A stretch of 64,000 bases of DNA, taken from Megalobrama amblycephala (lineage: Eukaryota; Chordata; Actinopteri; Cypriniformes; Xenocyprididae). The stretch is from assembly GCF_018812025.1 (NCBI RefSeq), contig NC_063054.1:35608396-35672395 (forward strand). The letters run 5' to 3'. Every line of letters starts with the position of its first letter. Position 1 is the first letter of the stretch. Made by a program: the position numbers and the translations under genes. The notes beneath the pieces were generated by a model that saw nothing but the letters and a program-made list of their open reading frames with translations, did no database searches and was not told the DNA's origin. Below, piece by piece: positions 35,766 through 46,924 of this stretch.

Positions 35766-36644
35766 CACACATACACATTAGTGGTACAGAGAAATCTGAT
35801 TTGCTATATTTAGAGCTGTAATGTCATTTCCTACTCTCTTGTTTCTATGCACCGGAATTTCCTTGGCAACCATAGGCTCTATTCTATGGTAACATATAAT
35901 GTTTCTTATAATACTAGACAATTCCTCATGCTCACAGTAACTCAGTTTCCTCATATCTAAGAAAAGTAGCATGGAAAACAATATTCTTGCATCTTATTTG
36001 TAATTTTTTTGTGGCTGTAAATCATACAATGTGTAGTTTCTTTTACATTTTAATATAGGAATTATTGGGCCGAGCCTATTTATTACTTCTATATGATTAT
36101 TAAATACTGCAGTGCTTATTTTCTGTGACAACAAATGAACTGCCACTTTTTGAGTATTTCTCTGAAGGAGCTTTGTTATTGGAGTAAGTCTTGTCCTGTA
36201 CTGCCACCTAGTGACCAACACTGGTTTTGAGTTCATCTCAGGAAAAACCTCCAGGTCACATTTCAAATTCTAAGAAAGAATGTAAAGAAGCTTGTTCTTA
36301 GGACCATTACAATTTTTGCGCATTATTTTCTTAACAATTAAACAAATTTTCGTCCATAATTTTCATTGGCATAATACATCTGAATGTTTTTTTTTTTTTT
36401 TTTGGGAATTCCCTTTATTACAAGAAGCACAAACATGATGCATTATATTTTGTTTGCTTTCTGCATCTGGTTAATTGTCATGAGGTAATGTTATAATGCA
36501 CATTTTGTTTCATTTTCTCCTTGCAAAATATAATTTCTGGTCTCGATCAGCAATAACATCAAACTCAATACATGGTAATGTAAAAAGTAAAAATGATTTT
36601 TTAATTATCAGAGCTGATGCATGTCAACTAATGTATTTGTATTT

Positions 36645-37456
36645 ACAAATGTTTGGAATAATTACGATTTTTTTCTTTGTTTTTCAAAGTCTCTTCTGCT
36701 CACCAAGCCTGCATTTATTTGCAGTAAAACAGTAATATTGTGAAATATTATTTCAATTTCAAATAAATGTTTTCTATCTGAATATATTTTAAAATGTAAT
36801 TTATTCCTGTGATCAAAGCTGAATTTTCAGCATCATTACTCCAGTCTTCAGTGTCACATGATCCTTCAGAAATCATTCTGATATGATGATTTGCTGCTCA
36901 AGAAATATTTCTGATTATTATCAGTGTTGAAAACAGTTACTGCTTCATATTTTTATGGTAAAAAAACGTGATATGCTACATTCAAAAGTTTGAGCTAAGT
37001 AAAAAGAAATGTAGAAAAGAAATTAAAACTTTTATTCAGGAAAAATGCATAAATTGATTGAAAGCGACAGTAAAGACATTCATAATGTTAAAAACAAAAA
37101 ATCTATTTCAATTAAATTCTTTTCTTTTGAACTTTCGATTCATCAAAGAGTCCTGAAAAAAAATGCATCAGGGTTTCCACAAAAAAATGTTAAGCAGCAA
37201 AAACGTTTGAACATTGATGATAATAAGAACCATTATTAGGCATATTAGAATGATTTCTCAAGGATCATGTGACACCGAAGACTGGAGTAATGATGCTGAA
37301 AATTCAGCTTTGATCACAGGAATAAATTACACTTTAACATTTTTTCAAATAAAAAAAGTTTTCACAATATTACTGTATTCTTGATCAAATAAATGCAGCC
37401 TTGGTGAGCATAAGACACTAAAAATTATTTAAAAAATCATATTTATTCCAAACAGT
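36645..37456. mobile_element. Family F fold-back repeat (near-complete)
   Basis: The left arm has TCTGCTCACCAAGCCTGC and GCTGAATTTTCAGCATCATT. The right arm has the complement (ATGATGCTGAAAATTCAGC, GCAGCCTTGGTGAGCA). A degraded copy of the element at 9205. Confidence 0.8.
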
Positions 37457-37612
37457 AGTGTAAGTGCTAATCAGCCTCTCTCTGATTTTTCTGCTGCACC
37501 TAATAATATCTAAATGTAATCAAGCAATTACTATTTTATTTGATCGCACATTTTAGGAGTATCATTTCTATAATGCTTTAATGTAAATAAGCAATTTTTC
37601 CTCCTCCTGCAG

Positions 37613-37904
37613 GTGTTATAACTGTGGAGGTCTGGACCACCACGCTAAAGAGTGTGGCCTTCCGCCCCAGCCAAAGAAGTGTCACTACTGTCAGAGTGTC
37701 ACACACATGGTGGCCCAGTGTCCCCACAAGAGGGCGCTGTCCCCCTCCACGTCTCAGGACCCCCAACGGCCCTCCACCTCAGCTCAGTCCCAGGAAGAGG
37801 AGAGCCGGTCAGGCTCGTCCCCCCGCGAGGGCCCGTCGTCCTCCCCGGAGGAAGCATCTCAACGGGGGAGTCACTCCCAGCGCTGGAGGAAAAGCTGGGA
37901 CTGA
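37613..37904 (+). CDS. lin28b: Lin28b exon 4: two CCHC zinc knuckles and C-terminal tail
   Basis: Residues about 123-219. CYNCGGLDHHAKEC and CHYCQSVTHMVAQC are two C-X2-C-X4-H-X4-C zinc knuckles joined by GLPPQPKK. In Lin28 they bind the GGAG motif of the pre-let-7 loop and recruit terminal uridylyl transferase. The tail (about 163-219) is Ser/Pro/Gln/Glu-rich and ends WRKSWD before TGA. The protein totals 219 residues, against about 250 in human LIN28B. I see no Lys-rich cluster at the C-terminus like the human KKGPSVQKRKKT end. The acceptor CTCCTCCTGCAG is strong. Confidence 0.97.
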
Positions 37905-37935
37905 AATCCACCTCCCTCCCAAGACCCGAAATCAT

Positions 37936-37943
37936 CTACCTCA
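37936..37943 (+). promoter_or_regulatory. lin28b: let-7 8-mer site
   Basis: CTACCTCA, a full let-7 seed match with A opposite position 1. It begins 32 bases after the stop codon, so it is present in any 3' UTR isoform. Confidence 0.6.
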
Positions 37944-38332
37944 CATGGCCGGGTCAGAGAGGAGACCCTCCCTTCCCGTGCAGCTATGGTATCAGCCAAT
38001 GGGGTGTGTGTACATGTGTGGGTTCTCACTGAGCAATCACAACAAACTCTGCGACTGACGTGTGTTTTGGAGCGAGTGTGTTTGAAGTAAAACTTACAAG
38101 GCAAAATAGATTTAGAAAAACAGGAACCGTGAAGTCAACAAAATTTGCAGTTTGGAAGCCATTTTTCCTCCATAATGCGAGTGAAACCGAAGTAGAACTG
38201 TAAGGAGGGACTTTTTTGTTTTTTATCCGTCAGGAATTGATTTGCTTTCTTAATTTATGTTCCTCATCCTAAAGTGAACATTTTATGTGTGCATGTAATC
38301 ACAAAGATAACATGATAACTTTCCTCTGAGAC

Positions 38333-38577
38333 TTTTGAATGGTAGTGTGTCACAGTTTCCATAAAAAATAAAGCAGCACAACAGTTTTCAACACTGATAA
38401 TAATCAGAAATGTTTCTTAAGCAGCAAATCAGGCTATTAGAATGATTTCCGAAGGATCATGTGACACCTAAGACTGGAGTAATCCATTCAAAAACATTCC
38501 ATTCAAAAAATAAATTACATTTTAAAATAGAAAACAGTTCTTTTAAATGTTATTAATATTTCACAATATTACTGTCT
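38333..38577. repeat. Family F fragment within the lin28b 3' region
   Basis: GCAGCACAACAGTTTTCAAC, then CAGAAATGTTTCTTAAGCAG and GGATCATGTGACACC match the arm of the fold-back family. An AATAAA (38367-38372) inside it could act as a poly(A) signal. Confidence 0.75.
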
Positions 38578-39722
38578 GAAATGCCTTCAGAGGAAATGTA
38601 AATGTTATATTACCACCCACAGATAAAACATTCACTTTAAGATCAAGAACATGCATTAAGGAAGGAAAAATGATCAAGTTTGATTTCATGTTGACTTTAA
38701 ACCAGATTCAGACATAATGACAAAGAAAACTGGGTTCTCTAGGATTTTGAATTTCTCACAATCAGGTTCACGTCACAATTCACAGGATTTGTTATGGCTG
38801 GGGTGGATATAGTCACACTCACTATATCTTATCAATGATATTATTATGAGGGTATAGAGGAAAGTTTTTTTCGTGTGTGGGTGAATGGTTTTTATATGTG
38901 GCTCTCAGATCAGGTGCTGTTCGCCATCTGATCTTAAATTTACTAAGAGTTTGTAACAATTGAAGACTAAGAGCTAAATTAACTTCAGTCAGAGAGGACT
39001 AACTAACTGATTTAAACGTATTGGCATTGTTTAGCTGCAGTGTAAATCTGTCTTTTGCTTTATCCCAGGCTGTTCTACAGCTCACGGTGATAATTTAAGG
39101 CATTAATATATGTTGAAATACTATAAATGTTGAAGTGTAATTTATATAGAGCGCGTAGGTAGATGAAGTTAATTCTTTATGACGGCGTTTTGATTTGATC
39201 CCTCTCCTCCTCCATGCATCTCAGCCTCACTGAAAGTGATCATCTTATGGAAGATGTGATGCTACTTTCAGCGCTGTGCCGGAATTACCGTAATGATGAG
39301 ATTCTGTCCGGAGAAAAATTGTTCAAGTGTGTCTTACCCTGAATTGCAAATTGGAAAATCATACAAGCTTAATTTTCTCTCACTTCCCATTGTGACGTCA
39401 TGTAAAAAGAACCAAAAATGATAGCGGCCTTAATTTTTTTTTTTTTTTCTTTTGTTCTGGGATGTGAATAATGGTGAATTATTGTAGTAAGTCATTGAAG
39501 CATTTTGCTATCATCAATGTAGGCTATACTTGATATAAGTAGGCTATACTTAAGTTTTGACGCGATTGATCATCAAAGTAGGCATATATTGTTGCATTAT
39601 TCAGTAGTTTGTTGTTCCGTTTCTTCTGGAACAACTAATTACTAAACAACTATTATAAAAATGTGCGATCTAAGTGTATTGGGCTGCACACATCAGTACA
39701 AAAAATTTGGTGTAGGATTTAC
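38578..39722 (+). other. lin28b: lin28b 3' region, unique
   Basis: Unique sequence, no exon or named repeat. T-rich at 39430-39450. Confidence 0.5.
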
Positions 39723-40116
39723 TTTAAAGGTGCCGTATGTAATTTTTTTTGACTGTACTAAAACATAAAAATACCATATATGTTCGCAGATATTTAGGAA
39801 GCATGCCGAGTTCACATAGGCCTACTTGTTTCTCTGGAAAACAATCGTACAGCCAGTTATTTTACTTTGAAATGTGCGTTCCATGTCGGAATGTTTGTTT
39901 TTGTTTTGGTCTGTGTGACCCCGCCCACTGCCAATTTACCCAATAGTATTTCGACAGTATTGGTGGAAAAAAGCGTATTGCAGACAATGGAAGCCAGCAA
40001 ACAAACTGGGTCAGGGATCGCAGATTCTACCCGACCTAAAAAGCCTTGGCATCCATCTAAAAAGCTCTATAAACGGGAGCATATTAAAACGCAGATAAAT
40101 CAATTCATCAACTTAC

Positions 40117-41444
40117 AGGGCCCTATCATACACCCGGCGCAATGCGGCATGACACAAGTGTTTTTTGCTAGTTTCAACCTGACGCAGTTGACGTTTTCAT
40201 GTCCTGCGCCACGTTGTTTAAATGGCAAATGCATTTGCGCCCATGCACGTGCTGGTCTGAAATCGAGGTGTGTTCAGTTGCATTGTTGGGCTGTTGCTAT
40301 TTTGAGACAACTGAAAACGAATGCACCATTGACCAACTGAAACCTGCTCAATGGCACAATCATTTTTTTTTTAATTTAAAGAGCGCGTTACTAATATGCG
40401 CCTATAGGCGGTTGCACAACGCGCGTACACTCTGCTTATTACATACATGCAGCAACACACAAACATGCCAAATATTAAAAATAAAAGGGTTACAATGTAA
40501 AAGATTATTATTGTGTACATAAAGGTAAAAATGCTATGGTGGAATCCGGCTTTTCCCGTAGATGGTCTGCTCACGTGCTTTAACATTGCGCAGATCCATT
40601 TCCTTGATAGAGAAGCGTTCAGTTTTTCCGCTTGCAAATTCTGCCATATAAATAGCGAATCCGCCCTGGCGCGAGCGCAACTGGCTTTTAAAGGGAATGG
40701 GAGATGAAACTCTGATTGGTTTATTGCACGTTACGGCCAAAACACACCTATTACTCATTAAAGGTGCTACAGAGGATGTTTTCGGCGACTGAGAAACCAA
40801 AGACTGTTAGTGAGTTTTTGAAATGAGCGCATGCGTAAGAACAACCCCCCTCCTTCACAGCCCATTTTGAGGGAACGCCTCCCAAAACTCGTGCACGAGT
40901 ATTGGAACACGAGTATTTGTTTATCACCGGCATTCGCTGTGTCGTGTTAGTGGATTCATTATGTCGGACTCACCGCAGGTAACTCATAATCTGCAGTTGT
41001 TACTCCTGACAAAAACATTGTATGCGGAGCCTGTGGAAAGTTACTGGAGCGCGCACGTCTCTCACAAGGAACGTCATGGCAGTGATTGACAAGCCAGAGG
41101 GCCAATCGTTTACGCAATGATCGTGTAAACGATTGGCTGATGTTTTTAAGGCCCTACCTCGTGCACAGATGATGTATATTAATATTATTCCTTTCAGTGC
41201 ACCTAATAAATAGTCTTTTATCAGTTAGTAAAGACCGTTTCAAGTAATATTGCAAAAATGTATAAAACAAAACATCCTCTGTAGCACCTTTAAGAGAACA
41301 GGAGCAACCCTTTTAGACCATGTGTGGGGTGCGCTGACCATTTTTCCCGTCGTTACACTAGCAAAAGTTGATTCGGACACACCCCAAGTGCACTTGCGCC
41401 ATGTGCTTTAGACCATGCACTTAGATTGTTAAAATAGAGCCCAT
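40117..41444. mobile_element. Middle nested element, possibly Harbinger-like, non-autonomous
   Basis: The left end AGGGCCCTATCATACACCC and the right end, reversed, ATGGGCTCTATTTTAAC are related. The interior has GCGCC/TTGCGC-rich text, with CTCTGATTGGTTTATTGCAC and TTTTAAAGGGAATGGGAGAT. This resembles non-autonomous PIF/Harbinger repeats of zebrafish from memory. No transposase frame. Confidence 0.5.
40758..41292. mobile_element. Inner nested MITE (TTAAAGGTGCTACAGAGG ends)
   Basis: The left end TTAAAGGTGCTACAGAGGAT is exactly complementary to ATCCTCTGTAGCACCTTTAA at the right end (41273-41292). 535 bp, inserted in the middle element. Confidence 0.85.
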
Positions 41445-41677
41445 AGTGTGCAAGTCTCCCCACCTTCGCTCCTGTTGCATGTCCTCAATCTGACAAGCCT
41501 GCCCGAGTGTCCAGTCTGAGGAGGAGGGGGTGGGAAAAAAGCAACCATCTCCAATATATTTTGAATTTGGACTGCAGTACCCATTTTAACCATTCAATGT
41601 TATATACTGCACCTTTAAAACAATTTTCAATCCAAAATTGCTACTAAATTTCACAAATAATTACAAAGAAATGGCAA

Positions 41678-41834
41678 GTAACAACCAATCAGATTTGAGG
41701 GACAAGTTTACAGTTTATGTTAAGTTTAGGCTTACAACCAGGATTAGGTACATCTGTGTTATTCACCTATTATTTCTCTCTAAATTTTCAGACAGGAATG
41801 TTGTTCCAGGATCAACAAAATATGTTGATCCAGG
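41678..41834. mobile_element. TCCTGGAACAACATTCC-family MITE (copy 2)
   Basis: ACCAATCAGATTTGAGGGAC on the left and AGGAATGTTGTTCCAGGATC on the right, as in 11246-11446. The left terminal block is missing. Confidence 0.65.
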
Positions 41835-42115
41835 TACGGTGACCCTGTATGCATACCCAGACATACACATAGCTATAAAACAAAGTATGCCTACTTTAGA
41901 AAACTAATGTAATCGTTAAGTATACTTATGCTTTATGCATACAGTTTTTTCCCCCCATTTAGCTAATGAATGTAGATGAACTGAAGCCTTAGACGGATCT
42001 CATTTAAAGCTGCTGGTGGAGATCTGAATGATCTGAAAGTTAAGAGCAAATCTGCTACAATCATCCATTGAACAATGAAAAACTGAACAAAAGTGCACTT
42101 GAACAAAGTAAGCAT

Positions 42116-42122
42116 TGTTTAC
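42116..42122 (+). promoter_or_regulatory. lin28b: miR-30 7-mer site
   Basis: TGTTTAC, a seed match (positions 2-8) to miR-30, in unique sequence of the probable 3' UTR. Confidence 0.35.
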
Positions 42123-42429
42123 CCAGAATGCCATGCTGTGGAAGTTTGCTGTTTAATGTCTTAACGTCATTGAACGATCCAGTGACTGTCAGCAATAATT
42201 TCAGACCCTTTTCATTCTGTGGACCTTAAATACTGACGAGCTTTAGAAATCCAACAAAAGATTTCGAGCAACACAAAAGGGTTCATAGAGCGTCACGGCA
42301 GCGTTTGGCATCTGATGCGCTGACAATGAGGAAAAGTTTCGCCTTGACGTTTCTCATTTTGTCCTGATCTGGAGGGAATGGCAGGGTGAATCTCATGAAA
42401 CTGTTTAAGAACATGTCAGAGCCATATTT

Positions 42430-42436
42430 TACCTCA
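42430..42436 (+). promoter_or_regulatory. lin28b: let-7 7-mer-A1 site
   Basis: TACCTCA, a let-7 match at positions 2-7 plus A. Confidence 0.35.
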
Positions 42437-42950
42437 AAATCAAAAGAAATAAATGATTAATTGATATGTCTTCACTTTTTAAACATATTAATTTAATAAG
42501 ATTCTTAAAGAAAATTAAAACCTATGTTAGAATTGAGACATTTATAATAGAGCACTTCTCACTGTAATGCCCCCCAAAAAAATTAATGTGAGAAAAATTA
42601 AGATATAATAGTTGATTTCTAACTTTCTAACAAATTTTGCAGTAAAAAAAAGACTTTCAATGAATTACAGTATTAATGCAGTAAGAATCATCATTAAGAA
42701 TGACAATTAAAATAAAAAAAGGCAATTACAGTAGTGACAATTTAGGGTGAAAATGTTCTGAATTTTCATGGCAATAATGTCACCATGCATAAAATATAAA
42801 TTTTTCTTTTGACTTTAGGTTAAAATATGACTTTTATCTGTTTTTGTGAGATTCAGCATGAAACAAATCAAACTTTTTTTTTTTTTTTTTTAGATTTGAA
42901 GCTTTGAACAGTCTTAAGTTTCTTTATCTTCATAACGAGCAGTGAAACGC

Positions 42951-42952
<2 letters not shown>

Positions 42953-42980
<28 letters not shown>
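42953..42980. repeat. (GT)14 microsatellite
   Basis: Pure GT tract in the probable lin28b 3' UTR. Confidence 0.95.
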
Positions 42981-42982
<2 letters not shown>

Positions 42983-43271
42983 ATGAGCGAATGCTCAGGC
43001 AGAGATTTCTGAACAGAGATCCGAGTGCTGCCTCACATTATGACTTGAACCGTCGCTCATCCTCCACTTGAGGTCTATAAAGACAAGACGACACCTCTCT
43101 GACGATACTGAATGTGTAAAAGATTCAAAGCAAACTTACATGACTGTTCCCAGCCGTCGGCTCTGACGATCGCTCAGCGTGTGTTGACAAATCAAACGGC
43201 GTGTCGCGCACGTGCCCTGCTGTTATTGGAGGGCCTAAACTAACAGCGCGTGTTTTGGTATAGATGTTTAT

Positions 43272-43279
43272 ACCAAAGA
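43272..43279 (+). promoter_or_regulatory. lin28b: miR-9 8-mer site
   Basis: ACCAAAGA, a complete seed match to miR-9-5p. A second 7-mer ACCAAAG lies at 44447-44453. Confidence 0.5.
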
Positions 43280-43553
43280 CCGGCTGTGTTTGAAGGCATT
43301 AGAAGTGTGACGGTGTGAAGTTCGACGCTCATGCTGTGAAACAGCCCTACGAATGTGTGTGTGCGCGTGTGTGTGTGTATGTGCATCGTACTTAATCAAG
43401 TGCACAGACGAAGAAAAACAATCTGCGAGAAAGAAACTGACCAAATGACAGACATAGCACAGACTCAGCTCCCAAACCTCATACAGTGACTACAGATTTA
43501 TACAGTGTATTTTTGTACATTTCTACCCACAATTCTTCTCAGGATGAACTTCT

Positions 43554-43561
43554 CTCAGGGA
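43554..43561 (+). promoter_or_regulatory. lin28b: miR-125 (lin-4) 8-mer site
   Basis: CTCAGGGA, a complete seed match to miR-125, the vertebrate lin-4 relative and a classic repressor of lin-28. Confidence 0.55.
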
Positions 43562-43673
43562 ACGAACCAAATAAGTGTATTTGATGTTATTCTGTAGGGA
43601 AGCATTGACCATTAACTGAATCTATTGACTGTTGCTTATCAAACTCACCGACTCTTGTTCTCGTACGTTAGAA

Positions 43674-43680
43674 CTACCTC
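43674..43680 (+). promoter_or_regulatory. lin28b: let-7 7-mer-m8 site
   Basis: CTACCTC followed by C. It lies 131 bases upstream of the let-7 8-mer at 43805. Confidence 0.5.
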
Positions 43681-43789
43681 CTTCAGTTACACATAGTCGT
43701 ACTTTTCCGTTCAAGTCTGTTGTTTTTTTTTTTTCCTGTGTTAGGTCCTTGTAGTATGTATTATTAGTCTTCAGTAATAATTTGCTTTG

Positions 43790-43797
43790 TGTTTACA
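43790..43797 (+). promoter_or_regulatory. lin28b: miR-30 8-mer site
   Basis: TGTTTACA, a complete seed match to miR-30, 7 bases before the next let-7 8-mer. Confidence 0.5.
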
Positions 43798-43804
43798 CAG
43801 AAGT

Positions 43805-43812
43805 CTACCTCA
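43805..43812 (+). promoter_or_regulatory. lin28b: let-7 8-mer site (distal)
   Basis: CTACCTCA. A 6-mer TACCTC follows at 44585-44590. Confidence 0.6.
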
Positions 43813-44212
43813 TTTTCTCTCTTTTCATCTCCTGTTAAACTCCAGCTGCTGGTCTAGGCAGTTTTTATCTGAACTTAGGACTCCTCATATTGATTTTGTT
43901 GTTGTATTTCTCTCTGTTTTAGAGTAACTCTAGAGCAAACTAGTTTCTGAATGTGTAACGGTTCAGCATGATCTAACACAGACCCGCCGCTCCTGCTGAA
44001 GGACTCCATATGTTCTCATGACAGCTCAGTGCAAAGATTGTTTAGCGTTTTGTGCCTTTTATTTTTATTGCTTTATGGCTAGACTTTTAATCGGGAGGCA
44101 GACAGTATCTTATTATGTCGGGGCATTATAGTTGCTATAAATATCATTCCAGTTGTGTTTATTTGTAACATCAGAACTAGAGAAGGACTCCAATACATGG
44201 GCAGCAGTATTA

Positions 44213-44232
44213 AATATATATATATATATATA
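44213..44232. repeat. (AT)10 short microsatellite
   Basis: Short AT tract in the probable lin28b 3' UTR. Confidence 0.9.
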
Positions 44233-45181
44233 CGTATACGCAATGTAAAATGGAATATGATGTTGTAACTACTGATTTAATGCTGTTTGATTTGAGAGAT
44301 TTGCATCAAGACCGAACACATTTCTGCCAGAATGTTTGACATCATCAAATCGAAGTGATTTCTGAGCAGATCTTTTATTGTTTGTTCTCTGTTATCATTG
44401 TGCGGTTTTATTATGCCTCACTTTTAGCACTGAATGTATGAAACTGACCAAAGCCCAGGACTAATGAAAATAACACCTGTTGGAAAGTCTTGATTGTTAT
44501 TGTAATGCCTAATTAATCACTGCAGTCTTATTAATCAATCAAATCATGTTCATACGAGTCACACTTCTGTTTTATTTCGACACATACCTCTGTTGCCATG
44601 CGGCTGCTGAACTTTGAATGACTTTGTCTCTCAGAGATTTTATATCTGTGGGTTTGTTTTATGCCCTGTGTATTTAAACTTTGACGTGCTGTAAATCAGA
44701 GTACGGCTCATTTTTAACAGTGTCATACTTTAAGTTCCAGTGCATTTCTCAGTTCTGCTGTCGAAGTGTATTCAGAGCGGCGGTCATTTCTGTTTTTAAC
44801 CTCATCGAAGCACTGATTGCCTCTTATGATATTATTTGAAGAACATATCACTCATTGTAACCACGTTTATATGCATTTTGCCTTCTTGTCTGTGAATTTA
44901 GGACTTTTGAGTATGTTTAACTGTTCTACTTGATTGATATTAAACCTATTATGAAAACATTAAATATGTTGCATAAAAGATCTCAACTGAAGTCGTCATT
45001 TTAGAAGAAAGATGTGGGGAAATGATGGAGCTAACTGGAAGAGAATGAAAAATGTTTTCAACAAATGATCAGTGAAAATAGTTCAGAAAATGTTTATAAG
45101 GCTCAAATTATATTGAATATGATCGAAGTAGTTTAAACGTTTGAATTGTGTGATTTTTGAGCTGTTTTGGAAAAAACATTG

Positions 45182-45187
45182 AATAAA
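45182..45187 (+). terminator. lin28b: Distal poly(A) signal AATAAA (lin28b)
   Basis: GAATAAAGGATGTCAG is the last AATAAA before clearly intergenic repeats begin. It follows the unique segment that carries the miRNA sites. Assignment is inference. Confidence 0.45.
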
Positions 45188-45420
45188 GGATGTCAGAATG
45201 GGTAACAGGACTGCATATTTAGCCCACATTAAGCTGTCGCTTAGTGGGAATTAGTTTGTTTGCTATGGGTGAAGCCTATATGATCGAATGATTTCCGTTT
45301 TAATTCAATTGTGCTTTATTGCCATGATAAACTGCACTTTTTTGCTAAAGCATTTACAGCATAGCTGCTTATGAATTTGCATGTGCAAAATAAGTAGAAT
45401 AAAGAAGTAGGCCTAATATA

Positions 45421-45812
45421 CACTAGTGTACAAAAGTTTGGGATCTTTGAGAAATGTCTCATGTTGCATTTATTTGATCTAAAATATAGTAAAAACAGTA
45501 ACATTGTGAAATATTATTACAAGAACTGTTTTCTATTTGAATACATTTTAAATGTAATTTATTTCTATGAATCAAAGCTGAATTTTCAGCATCATTTCTC
45601 CAGTCAGTGTCACATGATCCTTCAGAAATGATTCTAATATGCTGATTTAGAAACATTATTATTCTTATCAATCAAATTTTTTGAAACAGAAATCTTTTGT
45701 AACAATATAAATGTCTTTACTGTCACTTGTGATTAGTTAAATGCATCCTTGCTAAATAAAAGTATTAATTTCTTTAAATAAATTCTACTGATTCCTAACC
45801 TTTGTATATTTA
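45421..45812. mobile_element. Family F fold-back repeat
   Basis: ACTAGTGTACAAAAGTTTGG, then GCTGAATTTTCAGCATCATT and ATGCATCCTTGCTAAATAAA. A shortened copy. Confidence 0.75.
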
Positions 45813-46924
45813 TATTTTTTTAATTAATTTTATATAAAACATTGAAATATTTTGTAAGAATAATATCACTTAAACTCGCATCACATGCTTATTTTCATGC
45901 CAAAATATTCAGAAGGGGTTCTCAAATTATTAATAGAGAGTTTTTTTATGTAGTTAGAGTGATTATTTTATCCAATCGACTGTACTTACTTTAATCTGTC
46001 AGCAGAGGTCGCTATACAATCAGCCCATCTGCGCGCTCACGGTGAATTATGTCAGAATTTGTGTTGGTTTTTACTGGACTAGAGAAAAAAAGGATTTATA
46101 ATATTATAATCTTCAACTACTGAAAAACTAATGAAGAAAAAAAAACATGGATCGTTACATACACAAGCAACATGTCAGACATACGAGACATAAATCCAAA
46201 ATGAATATCAGTCATATTCGCTGCTTTCTCCTTCCCTCTCACACACAAACAAACACAAACACAACTTCCCATTTCACTATAACTGCACACGCGCACACCA
46301 AATTAATGGAAACTGATAGGACTGCACAAGTTAAAAACGACCCCAAGTAAACAAACAACTGCAGCAGAAGAAACAGAATTATCCGGAGAAAGACAGAACG
46401 AGCGAGAGAGAGATGGATGGCTAACTGAAGTGGCCAGCAGCAAACGCGCAAAAATGATTAATACGGGTAGAAATAATTGCATTTCATTAAGATTGATGAG
46501 ACACCATTTAACCTCTTCTCTCTCTCCCTCTCTCCCTCCAGCGTTCATCCTCCACCACTCTGAGCTCCTCACTATAGCAACGACAGACAGTGATGGAGTG
46601 TCTGTTATCCTAACAGCCAATCAAAAGCTCTGTTACAGACACACACGCTAACAGACTACTGGGGTTATTTCTCTTGGCCAATGAGATGTCAGAATTCAAT
46701 CACCACGAATGACAGTGAGCGAGACGATTACAATAATCCATTTGTATTAACAGTCATTCAGTATCATGTTATCACTTTTCATAATGTTATGATTACTTGG
46801 AGGTGAATCAGACTAAAGGGATTTGAATAGTTATTGAAAATGTATTGGCTGAAGATAGATAGATAGAGATAGAGTTTTTTTATTTTACACGTGAAAAATG
46901 AAATGACAATGCGATTTTTGCACC
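45813..46924. other. Intergenic
   Basis: No gene seen. 46590-46720 has two CCAAT strings (AGCCAATCAAAAGC and TTGGCCAATGAG) and unique GC-richer text, a weak regulatory candidate. A GATAGATAGA run lies at about 46852-46866. Confidence 0.4.

Larger units (their letters stand above)
31836..37612 (+). other. lin28b: lin28b intron 3 (5.8 kb)
   Basis: From GTGAGT to CCTCCTCCTGCAG. 31836-34079 is unique AT-rich sequence with nothing recognised. After that come repeats at 34080, 35487 and 36645. Confidence 0.85.
39723..41619. mobile_element. Outer element of a nested cluster (TTTAAAGGTGC ends)
   Basis: The left end TTTAAAGGTGCCGTATGTAA is matched by the right end, reversed, TTTAAAGGTGCAGTATATAA. 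It contains two further elements (40117-41444 and 40758-41292). Its own sequence is about 0.57 kb. A related element with TTTAAGGTGCAATATGT ends lies at 47718-48740. Confidence 0.7.
37905..45187 (+). other. lin28b: lin28b 3' UTR (probable full extent, about 7.3 kb)
   Basis: Inferred because sense-strand seed matches for miRNAs known to control Lin28 continue to about 44.6 kb. The stretch 42-45.2 kb is unique, repeat-poor sequence, and a poly(A) hexamer lies at 45182. About 1.9 kb of it (39723-41619), plus pieces at 38333-38577 and 41678-41834, is inserted mobile DNA. Without these the length would be near 5 kb, comparable with the long LIN28B 3' UTR of mammals. A shorter form ending nearer the stop cannot be excluded. 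Confidence 0.6.

Noticed and set aside
37624..38058. 144-codon + strand open frame over lin28b exon 4
   Set aside because: It is in another frame of the zinc-knuckle exon, whose own frame has a perfect family match.
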